Assembly: GCA_964036295.1 (NCBI GenBank) | Contig: OZ038469.1 | Span: forward strand, 744,001 to 808,000 | Length of the DNA stretch: 64,000 bases | Direction: 5' to 3' | Source: Plumapathes pennacea | Lineage: Eukaryota; Cnidaria; Anthozoa; Antipatharia; Myriopathidae | Part shown: positions 1 through 10,810 of the stretch, piece by piece | How positions within the stretch are numbered: position 1 is the stretch's first letter | How the letters are laid out: the number at the start of each line of letters is the position of its first letter | Notes under the pieces: generated by a model | The model's input: the letters and a program-made list of their open reading frames with translations, nothing else | Told to the model about the DNA's origin: nothing | Database searches by the model: none | Program-made: the position numbers and the translations under genes

Positions 1-20
1 TTGTTTCGCTGTTTCGTGTT

Positions 21-183
21 TTAGTAACACCCTTGTTTTTACACAGCAGCATCCTGGATTTATGCAGCCAATCAAAACACGCGAAAAGCTTTGTTTACTG
101 GCCGGGGTAGTGCATAATATTATAGCTCACCACCCAGATCAGCTGTAAACGTTGTGATCCCGAGTAAGATCTAGCCGGTCGAA
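21..183 (+). promoter_or_regulatory. 5' flank of Tse2-like gene copy 1, duplicated at 53831
   Basis: About 160 bp upstream of the first exon is nearly identical to 53831-54002, upstream of the second copy. A CCAAT box (GCAGCCAATCA) and an adjacent ACACGCGAAAAG segment are kept in both copies, suggesting a retained promoter. No clear TATA box is seen. Similarity begins sharply at TTTAGTAACACCC, marking the edge of the duplicated segment; bases 1-20 belong instead to a TTGTTTCG-type simple repeat. Confidence 0.4.
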
Positions 184-3100
184 ATGGCAAGCGGTGGTTC
201 TTCTCTGCCTATGGAGGATCTTCCCGAAGGGAAAGATTTCCATTTGGAATACAAAAAGAGGACCACAGTTGATATGTACAGGCTGGGTACGGCAGCACAT
301 CCAAGGATAAAACAGCCGCGCGAGTCTGACTTACATATTGAGGGAAATTGCATAAATCCACGACTCTCTTCAGGTGAGATACAATAGGAAGCAGCGTGTA
401 ATGCTAATTTAAACACTTGTCCACATCCTACATAAATAATTTAAAGCTGCTACAAGAAATTACAAACATAACTAGAAATACGGTCGATAATCGCAAATAT
501 TTCCTCGCCTCTTAGGTGGGTTTTTGGGATGCAGGATTCTTCTTTATTTTCCGTCAGGTGAAGTTTGCAAATCATGGCTGTGTAGCGCAACTTCACCAGT
601 TGGCCGGCCGCTAAAAGAAACTGTTTGTCGCACGGCAGTCTGGTTTGAGTTTAGACTTCGTGTACGTGGTGCGTTTTCAAGTTTACGTTGACAAATTAAA
701 CTAAAAAATTCGCTAAGACAAATTTCCATACGCAACTATAGAATACTCTGAGACTGTCTTGCAAGCCAGGAAATAAGCGAAATTCAGATCGTGATTCGAT
801 CAGATTTGCACAGTCAGGAACAGTCAATCTTCGATACCAAAATCTTTTTGAACTAATAGAAGCCACGATTGCTGGAGCTAACACTGCATTCTAACCAAAT
901 ACGTGTATGCAATGGTTTATACTTTATAGATTACGTCTTTTCGAGTGTAACATATTTAAAAGTGAAAGCGAGAGTCGCTTGTTTACTCTTTTGAAGTCTC
1001 GAAAATATGTTAATTTCGCCATAGCTTCAAACTCGAACTCAACAACTTTTCAAACCGCTTTTGACAAATAAATATTTAAGAAAAAAGAAATGAAGTCACT
1101 AAGGGCCTGTTTACATGATGGGAGGGTTACCCTAGCACTATGATCACTCTCTTGCTAGGATCAACCTGCAGCTATTGTATTCCGCTTTCTGTTTACATGT
1201 CTAGGGTTAGATTTGTCTCGGGTGATAGGATGACTCTAGCACTAGGATCAACCTCCCTAAGAGCTAGGATGATTCTGGTATACCATTTTGTCATGTAAAC
1301 GGTCCAGCTGGGGACAACTCGGTTGCCAGGGCTTTTTAAAGCAAGATGGCGGCGTGGCGCGGGAAATCAAGAGGCCAACATTTTCGGTTTTCATTGCCGA
1401 ACGAAAGCGACTTAGATGTTGATGATCATGTACGATGTTCCACTGCCACACCACTTATATTTGGCTCTAATGAAACCAGTAGCAGAGCAGAGCTTGCGAA
1501 TCAAGAGAACGATACGAGTGATCGTGATGCTCAGAAAAGAAAGTTGAATGTGGAAATGGAAAGACGAGCAGATTGAAACGCTCTTTACCTAACTCAAAGA
1601 CTTCAAGACGTAACCGCTCGCTTCATCAAACCTCCCCGGTGGTGATGCATGTAAACCAAATGTAAAACCGATCCGCTTGTTAGGGTGATCCTAGTGCTAG
1701 GATGACCCTCCCATCATGTAAACAGGCCCTAAATAATACAAGATCTGATCGTGCTGAGTGAGCCAACCCGGCCACTCATGGCAAAATTCTCATAGAATTA
1801 TTTTAGCTCTAAACGAATCAGATCAGAACAATTTCAATCGACAAATCGATCCATGATTTACATCTAACTAAACTAAGAAATTGCTGTCGTGCGTTGGCCA
1901 GTGCACTTGCATCAGTTTACTGTTTGCCCATCCTGTGATATATTTGGGTTATACTGTAGATGCGATCGGTGTTTACCTTCACCGAGTCCAAATCTTTGAA
2001 CCGGAAGGAGACCTTCCGGAGTCGCACTGAAAAAAGTCTATCTGTGACTTCATTACTCATGTCATGCACAGCTTATGTTCAACATCTACATATTCATCAG
2101 AGGCCATGATATTCCAGCCTGGGCTGCATTCAAGCTAAATACGTGCTTAAAGAAAACACGCCTTCTTCTTTTGGCTGAGTTTCAAGTCGAATCTGATAAC
2201 TTGTTGACATTACTTGCGGTTTTGGTCAAATTCATTTTCGAATTCTTCTTCTATCAGTTCTCTATAGCATTTTTCATTGCTGGCGAAAACTATGCGAAGC
2301 AAAGCAAATATAATCAAACGATAGAAATGTTTCGACAAGCTGAAGTCGCTCGATCGCGATCAGGGCTGTCAGTGGTCACGGGTCTTTCAACTTTGACTTA
2401 CGCTTGTCAAACCGAGAATTTACCAAAACCTCTGTGATAATGGTTTTGAAGTGCAAAGATCTACTGGCAATTCAGGAATACAATGATAACAATCAAAGTA
2501 ACTCCAGAAAACGTCTTCCCATCTCTTCGTTTCTTCATGCGTATTCACTGATGCTCAAATTTCAAAGGCAATTGTTGACACAGCATGACGGACTGACTGA
2601 CTGACTGACACAGTCTTAACTGCAATAAGGTGGGACTTTTAAAAATGTCACAGCAAAAACTACTTCGACGATCGCGTTCTCGATTTTGTTGCGTTGTCGG
2701 TAATATCGATACTGCCCAAATTGGGAACAGAACAACTTCCATATTTGGAAGCGGTTTGGACTAACAGCCGTTCGGCCCATCTCATTCTCTAGGTGGCAAA
2801 AACTACTGAGGGGGGAGGGGCATGAAGTGTTATCCATATAAAAGCCGCCGTGGTTACAGGTCCTGTGGGAATGTTTGTCTTTTACTATCTACTTAACACA
2901 AAGAATGCACAGAGAGATTTCCAGTAAAGGGTTTCCGTGCTAATGTTATAACTTTGCGACAGAATGTCAGAAGCTAAATTACCTCTCCAGAGAGAGGTTT
3001 TCTAAATATAATTGGCTCTCTCGCACGTGGATTCAAGGCATTATTTAATGCGGCTGTGTGAGTGTTGCCGATTCTTTGGTTGTATGTTGAAATCTGCTCC

Positions 3101-5702
3101 CCCTTCAGCCCCCGGCTGACATATCCGTAGTATCTGGCAAACAGGCGACACAGATTCACATTTAGAGCGACATTTCTGGACACATTTGCGAATATACGCT
3201 CCGCTCACAAAAGAAGGAACACAGCTGTATGGTGTGACCATGACATATGTTTTGGCAAAGGTAAAAGCTTATTCCGAGTTTTTTTGCGTTCGCTGATATG
3301 TTTGTTGACAAATGGAGTTGTTTGTTTATAAAATTGTCTCGAGCGGATTCTGTCGCTAATGAAAAATCGACAGGAAATTTTATTGTGAATACTTTTCACC
3401 ACCGTTCGAATAGCACGAGAAACAGATTTGTTCGGCTGGAGTGTGTTACGGTACGAAACTATTATAATGAGTCAAAATCTGGGCTAACCTCGCAGAAATT
3501 TAAAAATTTAGAAATTCAGACTTGAAATATTTTGGCAAGCTATACTTTGCTCCTTTTATGTCTCTTATAAACTGTCATGTTTGTGCATTTGTGTTTGGTC
3601 ATGCATAGTAAGTAACTGGCATAGTAGAACATAGTGTAAAACCCCGATCAAACGGTGATAATATTCGATGATAGTTCGAAATCTCACCCCCGTTGTAACA
3701 CGATCGAACTACCTATCATAGACTGTAACATTAGTGAGAACGCATGGTTCACTCGGTATGCTCTTTAATCAAGTTCCAGTTACAACTGTGCATTGTCCTT
3801 TATGATGGCATCATGTGATACTAATTGATGACGTAATGTTCACGTGATTAGGTTGTTACATAGACTATCATCAACTAGCAAATAGCTTCACGTACGCTTT
3901 GCGGACCTATGTTTAAGCTCGCCGCAGCCGCGAGCAATGAATTGTTCCTTCTTTGACGTCACGTCATTACCATATTCAAAATTTAAACCTTTATAACTCA
4001 AATGCGCAGCGTTAAAACGCAGACATATTCTAATAGTCAACATATTTCCTTCGTGTAGATTTAATTGTGAAGATATCATTTTTGAGCTTTATATGCACTT
4101 TATGTAAAAAAAAAATACAGTTAAGTATTACAAGACTAAAAAAAAAAAAAAAAAAAAAAAACAAGACAAGACAAGAGGGCCTAGATGGGGTATACTGTTA
4201 AGTGCTATGGGCCTGAAGTTTTCACTGCATGTTAAGTGTTATGCAGAACCCCCCCCCCCCCTCCTCCCCCCCCCCCCCAATCATCTAGACCTTCTTAGTG
4301 CTTAACTGCGCTTCGTTTCATTAGTTTTTCTTTTCTTTCTGTGGTTTAAATTAAGGTCCGAGTCTGTTTGACTCCAAAGAAAGGCTAGAAGAAAAACTGA
4401 GAGGGAACAAACAGGGGAGAGTGTGGCTGTTAGAAAAGGGTACAAACATGCCCTCCGAGTTTAAACTATACTATCAAAATGAACAATCTGGGCACGTTGG
4501 AATAATACCAGCTGTCACTGGAATGACTCTTGAAGATTTTTCGAAGGTGGGGATAACGATCTTTATATTAAGAGGTTCAATTATTTCCTCGACTGTTCAA
4601 GCAACTTCGGAAAACCAAAATTAAAGAAAACTACAGATTGACTGCGTCGGCGTGGAGAAATACGTTTAACTTGGATCGACTGAGGGTCAATGTGTGAAAG
4701 CTGGACGCCGTGAAAGATTTTGAAGCTGAACTGAGTTTCGAGCACTAACCGGTCGTCTGAACAAATCAAGGGCTAGCGCTCGAAATGTCAGCTTCAAATG
4801 TTTTCACGGCGTCCAGCTTTCACACATCGACCCTCAGTCGGTGGTCGAAGTTATACATGTTTAAGCAACTGCAAGCTTGTGAACAATCACTATAAATGAG
4901 TAGTTAGCTGTTGTTCATAGTCGTTGATTTTTAATTTGTGCAAAATTAAAAGGCTTAGATATGGAAGAACTGCTATGTCGTAGTGTTAAAAGCGAATCGA
5001 CAAGTAGTCAGTAACTTTGACACAACTATAACATGCTTTTGTGAAAACTAATGTGTTCTTTTGGGAAGGGGTACGTTGTGAAAACAATATAATCAGAAAA
5101 AACCAAATCAGTTGAATTGCCGTTACGAATCTATGATGCAGTAATTGTGTAGCTTTGAATGTTTTTATCTTATTTATTTTAGAAAATCCAGTGCTTTCCC
5201 TGGACAAGGATCGTTCCCAACTGATCAAAAGTATGTAGGACACTCTGAAAAAAAAAATGCTCTTTTTCACCATCACTTTCTGTTCGACAACGAAGCAGCT
5301 CCTTTTTCGAAACTTAGCAATGTGTTAAGTTAGTGCACTTTTAGCACACTGATTCAACAGTGCATGAGGGGGCGGCGGGGGGGGGGGGGGGGGGGGGGGG
5401 GAGGGTTAAAGTGTCATAATTTTCAGATAAAAGGTGAAATGTCCCAACATTTTCGACCTGTGTCGTAGCGTTAAATACGATTTGACAAGTGGTCAGAAAC
5501 TCTGGCACAACTACGGCGCGCTTTGCAGAAACAACTGTTTTATTTGGAGAGAGGTGCGTTGTGAAAACAATTTTAATCTCAAAAAAAAAAAAAAAAACAC
5601 TATTGAATTGCCGTTATGAATCCACGATGCAGTAAATGTGCAGCTTTGATTTAAATTCTATTTCAGGAAGCCCAGCGCTTTTCCTGGACGAGGACCCGGT
5701 AA
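184..5702 (+). CDS. Tse2-like ADP-ribosyltransferase-fold protein, copy 1 (3 exons, alternative last exon)
   Basis: Predicted exons are 184-373, 4356-4546 and 5183-5224 (stop 5222-5224), with a second possible last exon at 5667-5702. Exon 1 ends in phase 1 at a GTGAGA donor. Exon 2 follows a pyrimidine-rich AG, starts in the matching phase and ends in phase 0 at a GTGGGG donor. Both last exons follow good AG acceptors in phase 0. Exon 1 carries YRLGT and PRI; exon 2 carries EKGT, an internal HVGI and MTLEDF; the last exon carries FPWTR. This order of short motifs resembles the Tse2 family, first known as type VI secretion effectors and also found in eukaryotes. The protein would be about 140 residues with no signal peptide. 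Function is inferred from the family only; activity cannot be judged. The same exon structure recurs at 54003 and 63820, which supports the model. Confidence 0.5.
466..610 (+). repeat. Recurrent segment starting AACTAGAAATACG
   Basis: A segment beginning AACTAGAAATACG and running through GATAATCGC into a pyrimidine-rich CCTCGC stretch recurs in the window: about 12118 and 17407 on plus, 54318 in the duplicated intron, and on minus at about 26960 and 63060-63210. The minus copy near 63060 matches over about 140 bp. It looks like an end shared by a dispersed non-coding element. Confidence 0.4.
1103..1729. mobile_element. 627-bp MITE, probably PIF/Harbinger-like, in intron 1
   Basis: The ends are perfect inverted repeats of about 25 bp starting GGGCCTGTTTACATGATGGG. 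They are flanked by TAA on both sides (1100-1102 and 1730-1732). The paralogous intron near 54440 has the uninterrupted site with one TAA, so this is a real insertion with a 3-bp target duplication. Subterminal words around CTAGCACTAGGATCA repeat inside. A 76-codon ORF (1346-1576) starts AAGATGGCG and may be a captured coding fragment. The 3-bp duplication and GGGCC ends fit PIF/Harbinger. Confidence 0.7.
1733..4355 (+). other. Rest of intron 1, copy 1; no gene seen
   Basis: Non-coding apart from unconvincing ORFs. Stretch 1733-1965 matches 63510-63700 in the intron of copy 2, and the last 60 bp before exon 2 match 63765-63819, so both intron ends are ancestral. A poly-A run (about 4138-4160) and C-rich runs (4248-4279) are present. 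Confidence 0.5.
4678..4839. repeat. Inverted repeat (hairpin) in intron 2
   Basis: Two arms of about 52 bp (4678-4729 and 4788-4839) are near-perfect reverse complements. Each contains GACTGAGGGTC and AAAGCTGGACGCCGTGAAA, and a 58-bp loop separates them. It sits between exon 2 and the last exon of the Tse2-like gene and is probably a small snap-back element. Confidence 0.6.
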
Positions 5703-5705
5703 ACT
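4971..5705 (+). repeat. Tandem duplication carrying the last exon
   Basis: Segments 4971-5224 and 5453-5705 are diverged direct copies, offset about 480 bp. Each has GTCGTAG near its start, a TTGAATTGCCGTTA block, a pyrimidine tract, an AG acceptor and a short terminal exon. A G homopolymer (about 5373-5401) lies between them, and an A run (5581-5597) lies in the second copy. Confidence 0.6.
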
Positions 5706-6162
5706 GACAATTCAACACACGAGTGTATCTTGTACGACGTTTGAAGAGTACTAAATCACCTTGTAGGATAGATTACTATAATGATTGATTTTAATAACAT
5801 TATTATGCATCTGATAGTTTGGTTACTTTTATGTATGAGTATGGCCAGATAAAATATTGGATCAGCTTTGCTTTTAACTTTTGCCGGGTCACTTTCACAG
5901 TCAGTACTAACTTACATTTCTTGTTCTGGAATCATCAATAACAAGCAGTCATTATTATCATTATCGTAGTAGTGTTTTGACAGGATAAGCGTTTGAGGTA
6001 CAGAACTTGCCACTTGCCCGATAAAGAATCGAAGCAGCACCATTCATTCTGTAGTCTATTGTTCGATCGACATGGTAAATGGTTTGGAGGACTGCCTTTT
6101 GTCAATGTTGTGTCTGTGTGTTAGTATTAAAAATCCCAGCCTTCAGTTCTCTTCGTTTGAGC
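5706..6162. other. Intergenic, no gene seen
   Basis: Short AT-rich spacer between the plus-strand Tse2-like gene and the minus-strand phosphodiesterase. It should hold both 3' ends. No repeat or further exon is recognised. Confidence 0.5.
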
Positions 6163-9100
6163 TTACAAATGCAACACAAAGGCAACCGGAAGAAGGAAAA
6201 CAAAACTTTGAGAAATAGCGGGATTTCCGCTGGCCTCAGAGGGCGACGACGGAGAGCTGCCTGAAGGCGACGACGGAGAACTGCCTGAAGGCGACGAAAC
6301 ACAATCATTAAATTTATCGAAATCGACTTTTGTTATGGCACAGATCTGGGAAACCTTGCATGTTTCATCACAATTTTCATCATAGCTGACAGAATTAAAT
6401 TTGTAGTATTTCTTGAAGTTCTCGCTGCCATCTTCTTCAAACGACTTTGCCAACTGATGCAATGACTGCGTGGTGACATCCGAGATACCGAACACAGAAG
6501 TGGCCTGGTACTCAAGCAGCCATCGAGGAGATCCCCGGATGTTGGCCTCGGTTAAGTTGGTGAAATACTGAAGTACGTCCTAAAACACACAGAAACAAAT
6601 CAGCCAAAATGACCAACAAATAAAACACAAAGACACTGATATTAAATGACTTATCTGAAAAATTGCACACCTTCATCGTCGCTGTGTTTCGATCGTATTT
6701 GTACAAACGGACACTCGGGTTGTTCCCGCCGACTCCTGGTAGAGTTGTTGTCCAGGGCGTCACGGCAGGACAAAGAAACATAGAGCTGTGAGGAATACCT
6801 GCCAAAGGTGAATGCTCAGAATCGTCGGCCCTCATATGTAACACAAGTGCCAGTGGGCACTGTTATCAGTTAACACTTTATTCCGCGCATGCGCACGCAG
6901 CCGTGCACTTTTGGCGCTTTTTTGTGTTCGCCTCGTTTGTGCTACGAGGTTTCGGTCGTTCTTTCTCCTCAACTGGCGAACTGAGAACTGGTCAGCAAGC
7001 CAACGCACTGCTAATTGGTCTCTTCTTTAAAGTAAACCAAGTGCAAATTACTGTGGCTTCTGGTTGGTTCAAAATGTTCGGTTTTAACAAAAGCCGACCG
7101 AAAACCGCTCCGAACGTAAGCAATGGAAAATAACGGAAATATGAATGACAGAAGACTTACAGGTTAAAGCAGGCGTCCTCTCATCTAATTTCAAAGCCAG
7201 TTAAAAACTATTAGATGTAGGAATTTAGGCCTTACCTTCATCATCGTAAAACACTTTAAAACTGTCACAATGCTGATGCGCCATAAACTGTCCCTTGATG
7301 ACGTCAGCATGCTTGAGGATCAGCTGAATGTAGCGCTTGTTGAATTGTGGGTAAAACCATTTCTTTTCCGGGAATCGCTCAAATGCACCCGGGGGCACGT
7401 GACCAATAATGAAGACCTATAGTTTAGTTCTTTGTAAGATATTTGTCTGTGTGATCGCACTGTTGCTGGTAAAATGTGATACACGTCCGTAAAAAGACCA
7501 AGAAGAGGAAAATAAAGGCAAAGAACAACTTACACACAAGGACATAAAGAAAATGACAAGAAAAAAACTTAACAAACACACAAAAATACATGAAAATAGA
7601 CTTGGAGAAAGGATGGATAAAAATGAAAGAAACGAACTGGAGATAACGAGTTGAAATCTTTATCAATGGAACGTAGGCTTAAAATTTAAGACTCGTCCAA
7701 ACATATGACAAGAAATCTGCTTTTGTCGATAATGGATTTTGAAGCTTCTGTTCATTCTGAATAGATTGCTCCCAGCACATCACATGAAGTGTATCAGAGG
7801 TTAAAAATTCTTCTGTAGCTCTTTAGTTTGCTTCAACGAAGAAATGATAAGACAAAACGAACCTTTTCTCCAGCATTGGAGGCGTTGGTGATGACGTCAT
7901 CCAGCCACTGGAACTGGCCGGCCGGGTCCGATATATTGGCGGTCAGTTTATCGTTTGTGTAATAATAAACTGTATTAAGACTAATAATGCGCAGTCCACG
8001 TTTGATCAATGTACTGTAGAAGCCTCCTAAAAATACAACAAAGAATGGAGGTGCGTGATTCCCATGAAAGTTTCAGTACTACCAGTTGTTCTAAAATTAT
8101 GTTGTGGCTCATATTGAACGTAAAATGGCGAAATCTTGTATGAAGAACTTATAAAGTTTAAGTTGAGTCGACGCCAACACGATAAACCTAAGCCACTGCT
8201 AGAACAAGAACAATACATTACCCCCTCTCTAAGTTCGCATCTTGTGCAAGCCCCGGTTTCTTGTGTACAACTTATGCTATAGAAGATGTACCGGAGTAAA
8301 CTAATAACCGAGTTTCCTGAAAATGTTATCCCACCTTGTTTAAAACTGGTCACGGCGTCGCTAGGCAACCAGCGGCTCCACAAATCCCCAACCTGTTCAT
8401 AAACCTGATTTGTCCGAGGAGGCATGAGGTGTTTAGGATGGTAGTCGTGGTTACCCAGACACGGGTAAACGGTGACGTTGGGAAAGTTGCTGCTGATTAA
8501 GTCGGTTACGTTCTTAACCGTTTCAATCACTTCTTCCATGCTCAGTTCGTCATTGGACACGTGGGCTATGTCGTCACTATGACAAAAGCAGAGATATGTA
8601 ATTTATTAACTCGACGTTTTTACGGGCAATATGGGAAAGGGGTGGGGCTGGTATGGAAATTGAACACGAACAAATCCAAAACATACCCAGTCCAAATGAT
8701 AAAATCCGGTTTGGGTTCAAGTTCTTTCATAGCGGCGACGGAAGAGTTGATGAGATCCCACGGCGAGTCGCACAGGTAGTCGCCCCAGATCCCCGCCCCC
8801 TTGGGGGTTGGAAAGTCTGGAGTTTGTGAGTTACAGATCTTGTCGGGATTTGTCGGGTGCAGGTAAGTCTTGTCGTAGTGCACATCGGTCACTTGCCAGA
8901 AACTTCCTACCGAAGAAGAGAAAAAAAACAGGACTGTTGATATTTGCCCCACAATACAAGAAATGCTACGTGAAAACAGCATACAAAATGTCCGATTCTT
9001 TTTTCTTGGTATTTTTAAAAGCACATGAATAAAGGCGGAGGTGGAGCATACTGAATGCATATTGAAAGGCAAAGGCGCCTTTAAAGATACAAAGCCCCGC

Positions 9101-9609
9101 GCGTTTAGTAATATTCAAATGACAATGTGCTTGGACGCTACTTCCGGTTCTGGAGCTCGCGTGGCTTTTCATTGTTATCGAACAAAATCACTCGCAATTG
9201 ATTTTCTTTACTCCGCAGCTGGAAACCAGCAATGTATGCATGCAGCTCGCAGTGAGACCGAGATGTACACACTGAAGTTACTAACTACATTATTAGGATT
9301 AATTCTACATTTAAATATCTAAGATGCAGCAACTGGGAGAGTCAATGAACTTCCATAAACGAGACAAAATATTTTTATGAAAAACCGGCCAATGAGAAGC
9401 AAGAGGCGAAATGTCGACTGGCAACAGAGAATTTTAAACTTGTAGTGGGATGCCGTAATTCTGCTCAGCTACGCGCGTACAAAGCGAAAGTTGCACAGCA
9501 AATGATAAATATCCCGATAAATACGAAAAGACTTACCAGTATCGGCCGACAAGGCGAGCTGAATCATCACAAGTATCCAAAAGGAAGACAGCTGCAAGTT
9601 TAACTTCAT
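6163..9609 (-). CDS. SMPDL3B-like: Acid sphingomyelinase-like phosphodiesterase, 7 exons, 474 aa
   Basis: Coding exons on the minus strand are 9609-9537, 8906-8687, 8576-8335, 8026-7863, 7416-7236, 6798-6671 and 6579-6163. All have GT-AG junctions and matching phases, and total 1425 nt. The product has an N-terminal signal peptide (residues 1-22), then the calcineurin-like metallophosphoesterase core: DVH at 32-34, GDD at 98-100, GNHD at 139-142, GHVPPG at 238-243 and HQH at 280-282. The last HxH motif is preceded by Ala where Gly is usual. The C-terminal domain ends in cysteine-rich CDETCKVSQIC, a Ser/Pro linker made of repeated SGSSPSSP units, and a hydrophobic tail ending VFLLPVAFVLHL. The length and tail resemble SMPDL3-type enzymes, which are secreted or membrane-attached phosphodiesterases; the tail suggests a GPI anchor as in SMPDL3B. 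The substrate (phosphodiester or nucleotide) cannot be fixed from sequence. Introns hold only non-coding sequence. Confidence 0.93.
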
Positions 9610-10333
9610 GTTTAGGTCTGTTACGGAGGGCAACTTCGCAAGTGACTAAGCCCGCTCTTCCTGCAAGAATATGATTCGGATTCCTCGTACCAGGCCATGC
9701 GCTTCTCATCAGACTGACACTACCCCTGTGCGTACGTATGCTCAAATGATGTGAAGAAAGGGATCATGTGTCATGATGTTTACTGCTGTGGTTGACGTCC
9801 TGCGCTTTTACACGTTTCTGTTATAAGACTGTAAGAATCAAGGTAATAATCCAATTCACCAAGAACTGTTCTCCCTCCCACCCCTCCCTCGGTACACGTC
9901 CGAAGAAAGCTCAAGTAAAGTTCCACTGATTCAGCAGCTTTGAAATTTAAGACAGGTTCACGTGCGTAAAGCAAATGCAAGAGAATGGCAAAATTTCAAT
10001 GCCTTGACGCTCGCGCTTGGTTCAGAAATTTGACGTGTGAACAGTCATTACTTGTATTTGTGTTTGCGCTTGCTTCACATGTGTGAAACAGGCATTACAA
10101 TGATGCACTCACTGGCTGCTTTGTTTACTTGTTTGTTTGCTTGCTTGTTTGTTTATTCACCTGGAAAACTGGAAGTATTATTAAACAGCTTAGGGTTTAT
10201 GTCATCTTTTTGCAACCAGTTGATTTAAAGTACATATGAATAAATTGGTCACGTGATACAAAAGTATCCTTGATTATTGGCTCGTGTAATAAAAATAACA
10301 TTAATAATAATGATAATAATGATAATAATAATG

Positions 10334-10394
<61 letters not shown>

Positions 10395-10445
10395 TAATAA
10401 TTTATCTAATAAATGATATACTAAAAGCGTTAACTGCATTTGAAG
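9610..10445. other. Spacer between phosphodiesterase start and bZIP exons
   Basis: This should contain the phosphodiesterase promoter and, if the bZIP gene is complete, upstream exons of that gene. No convincing exon is visible. It ends with an (AAT)n array at about 10297-10402. Confidence 0.4.
10297..10402 (+). repeat. (AAT)n microsatellite
   Basis: About 100 bp of AAT with scattered GAT interruptions. It yields poly-Ile, poly-Leu and poly-Asn readings that are not genes. It lies about 45 bp upstream of the bZIP basic-region exon. Confidence 0.9.
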
Positions 10446-10810
10446 CTCACGCCCGAGGAAGAAGAGAGAAGGAAATTACGACGAGAGCGCAACAAAGTTG
10501 CCGCATCAAAATGTTGGATGAAACGCAAGCAACAAGTGAAGACCTTGATGAAGGTAGCCTCGCCACATTCACTTTTGCTAGCCATAGAATTTGTATTTGT
10601 GCCATCGTGAAGAAGCCGTCGTATGATGGTGAAAACTGAACGTTGCTATATTTCTATTTTCAGGCATTGGAGGAATTGGAAACAGCGAACAGTCAGTTAG
10701 AGTCGGAGATCGCGTACCTGACAGCCGAGCGTGAGCAACTCGAGATGATGCTGGACGCACACATCCCCAAGTGCACCATGGATAAGACCAGCAGTCGCGG
10801 ACCAGCATGA
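10446..10810 (+). CDS. FOS/ATF3-type bZIP transcription factor, last two exons
   Basis: The first exon (about 10446-10553, phase 0) encodes LTPEEEERRKLRRERNKVAA and on into the basic region. The second (10664-10810, after TATTTTCAG) encodes the leucine zipper, with leucines and hydrophobic residues at heptad spacing, ending HIPKC plus a short tail and stop. This matches the bZIP domain of FOS, ATF3 and JDP2, which bind AP-1 or CRE sites as dimers. The donor GTAGCC and both phases fit. The usually invariant Arg after the conserved Cys (KCR in relatives) reads Trp here (SKCWMKRK), as a C-to-T change in a CGG codon would give. No upstream exon was found within 800 bp, so this may be a partial gene, a fragment, or the end of a gene with a distant 5' exon. 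Confidence 0.7.

Noticed and set aside
2075..2437. 120-codon ORF with a hydrophobic middle
   Set aside because: It lies inside intron 1 of the Tse2-like gene; no splice logic, domain or conserved copy.
6903..7133. 76-codon plus ORF inside the phosphodiesterase gene
   Set aside because: It sits in the 6799-7235 intron on the other strand with no recognisable domain.
10197..10639. Long ORFs with poly-Leu or poly-Ile on both strands
   Set aside because: They are translations of the (AAT)n microsatellite.
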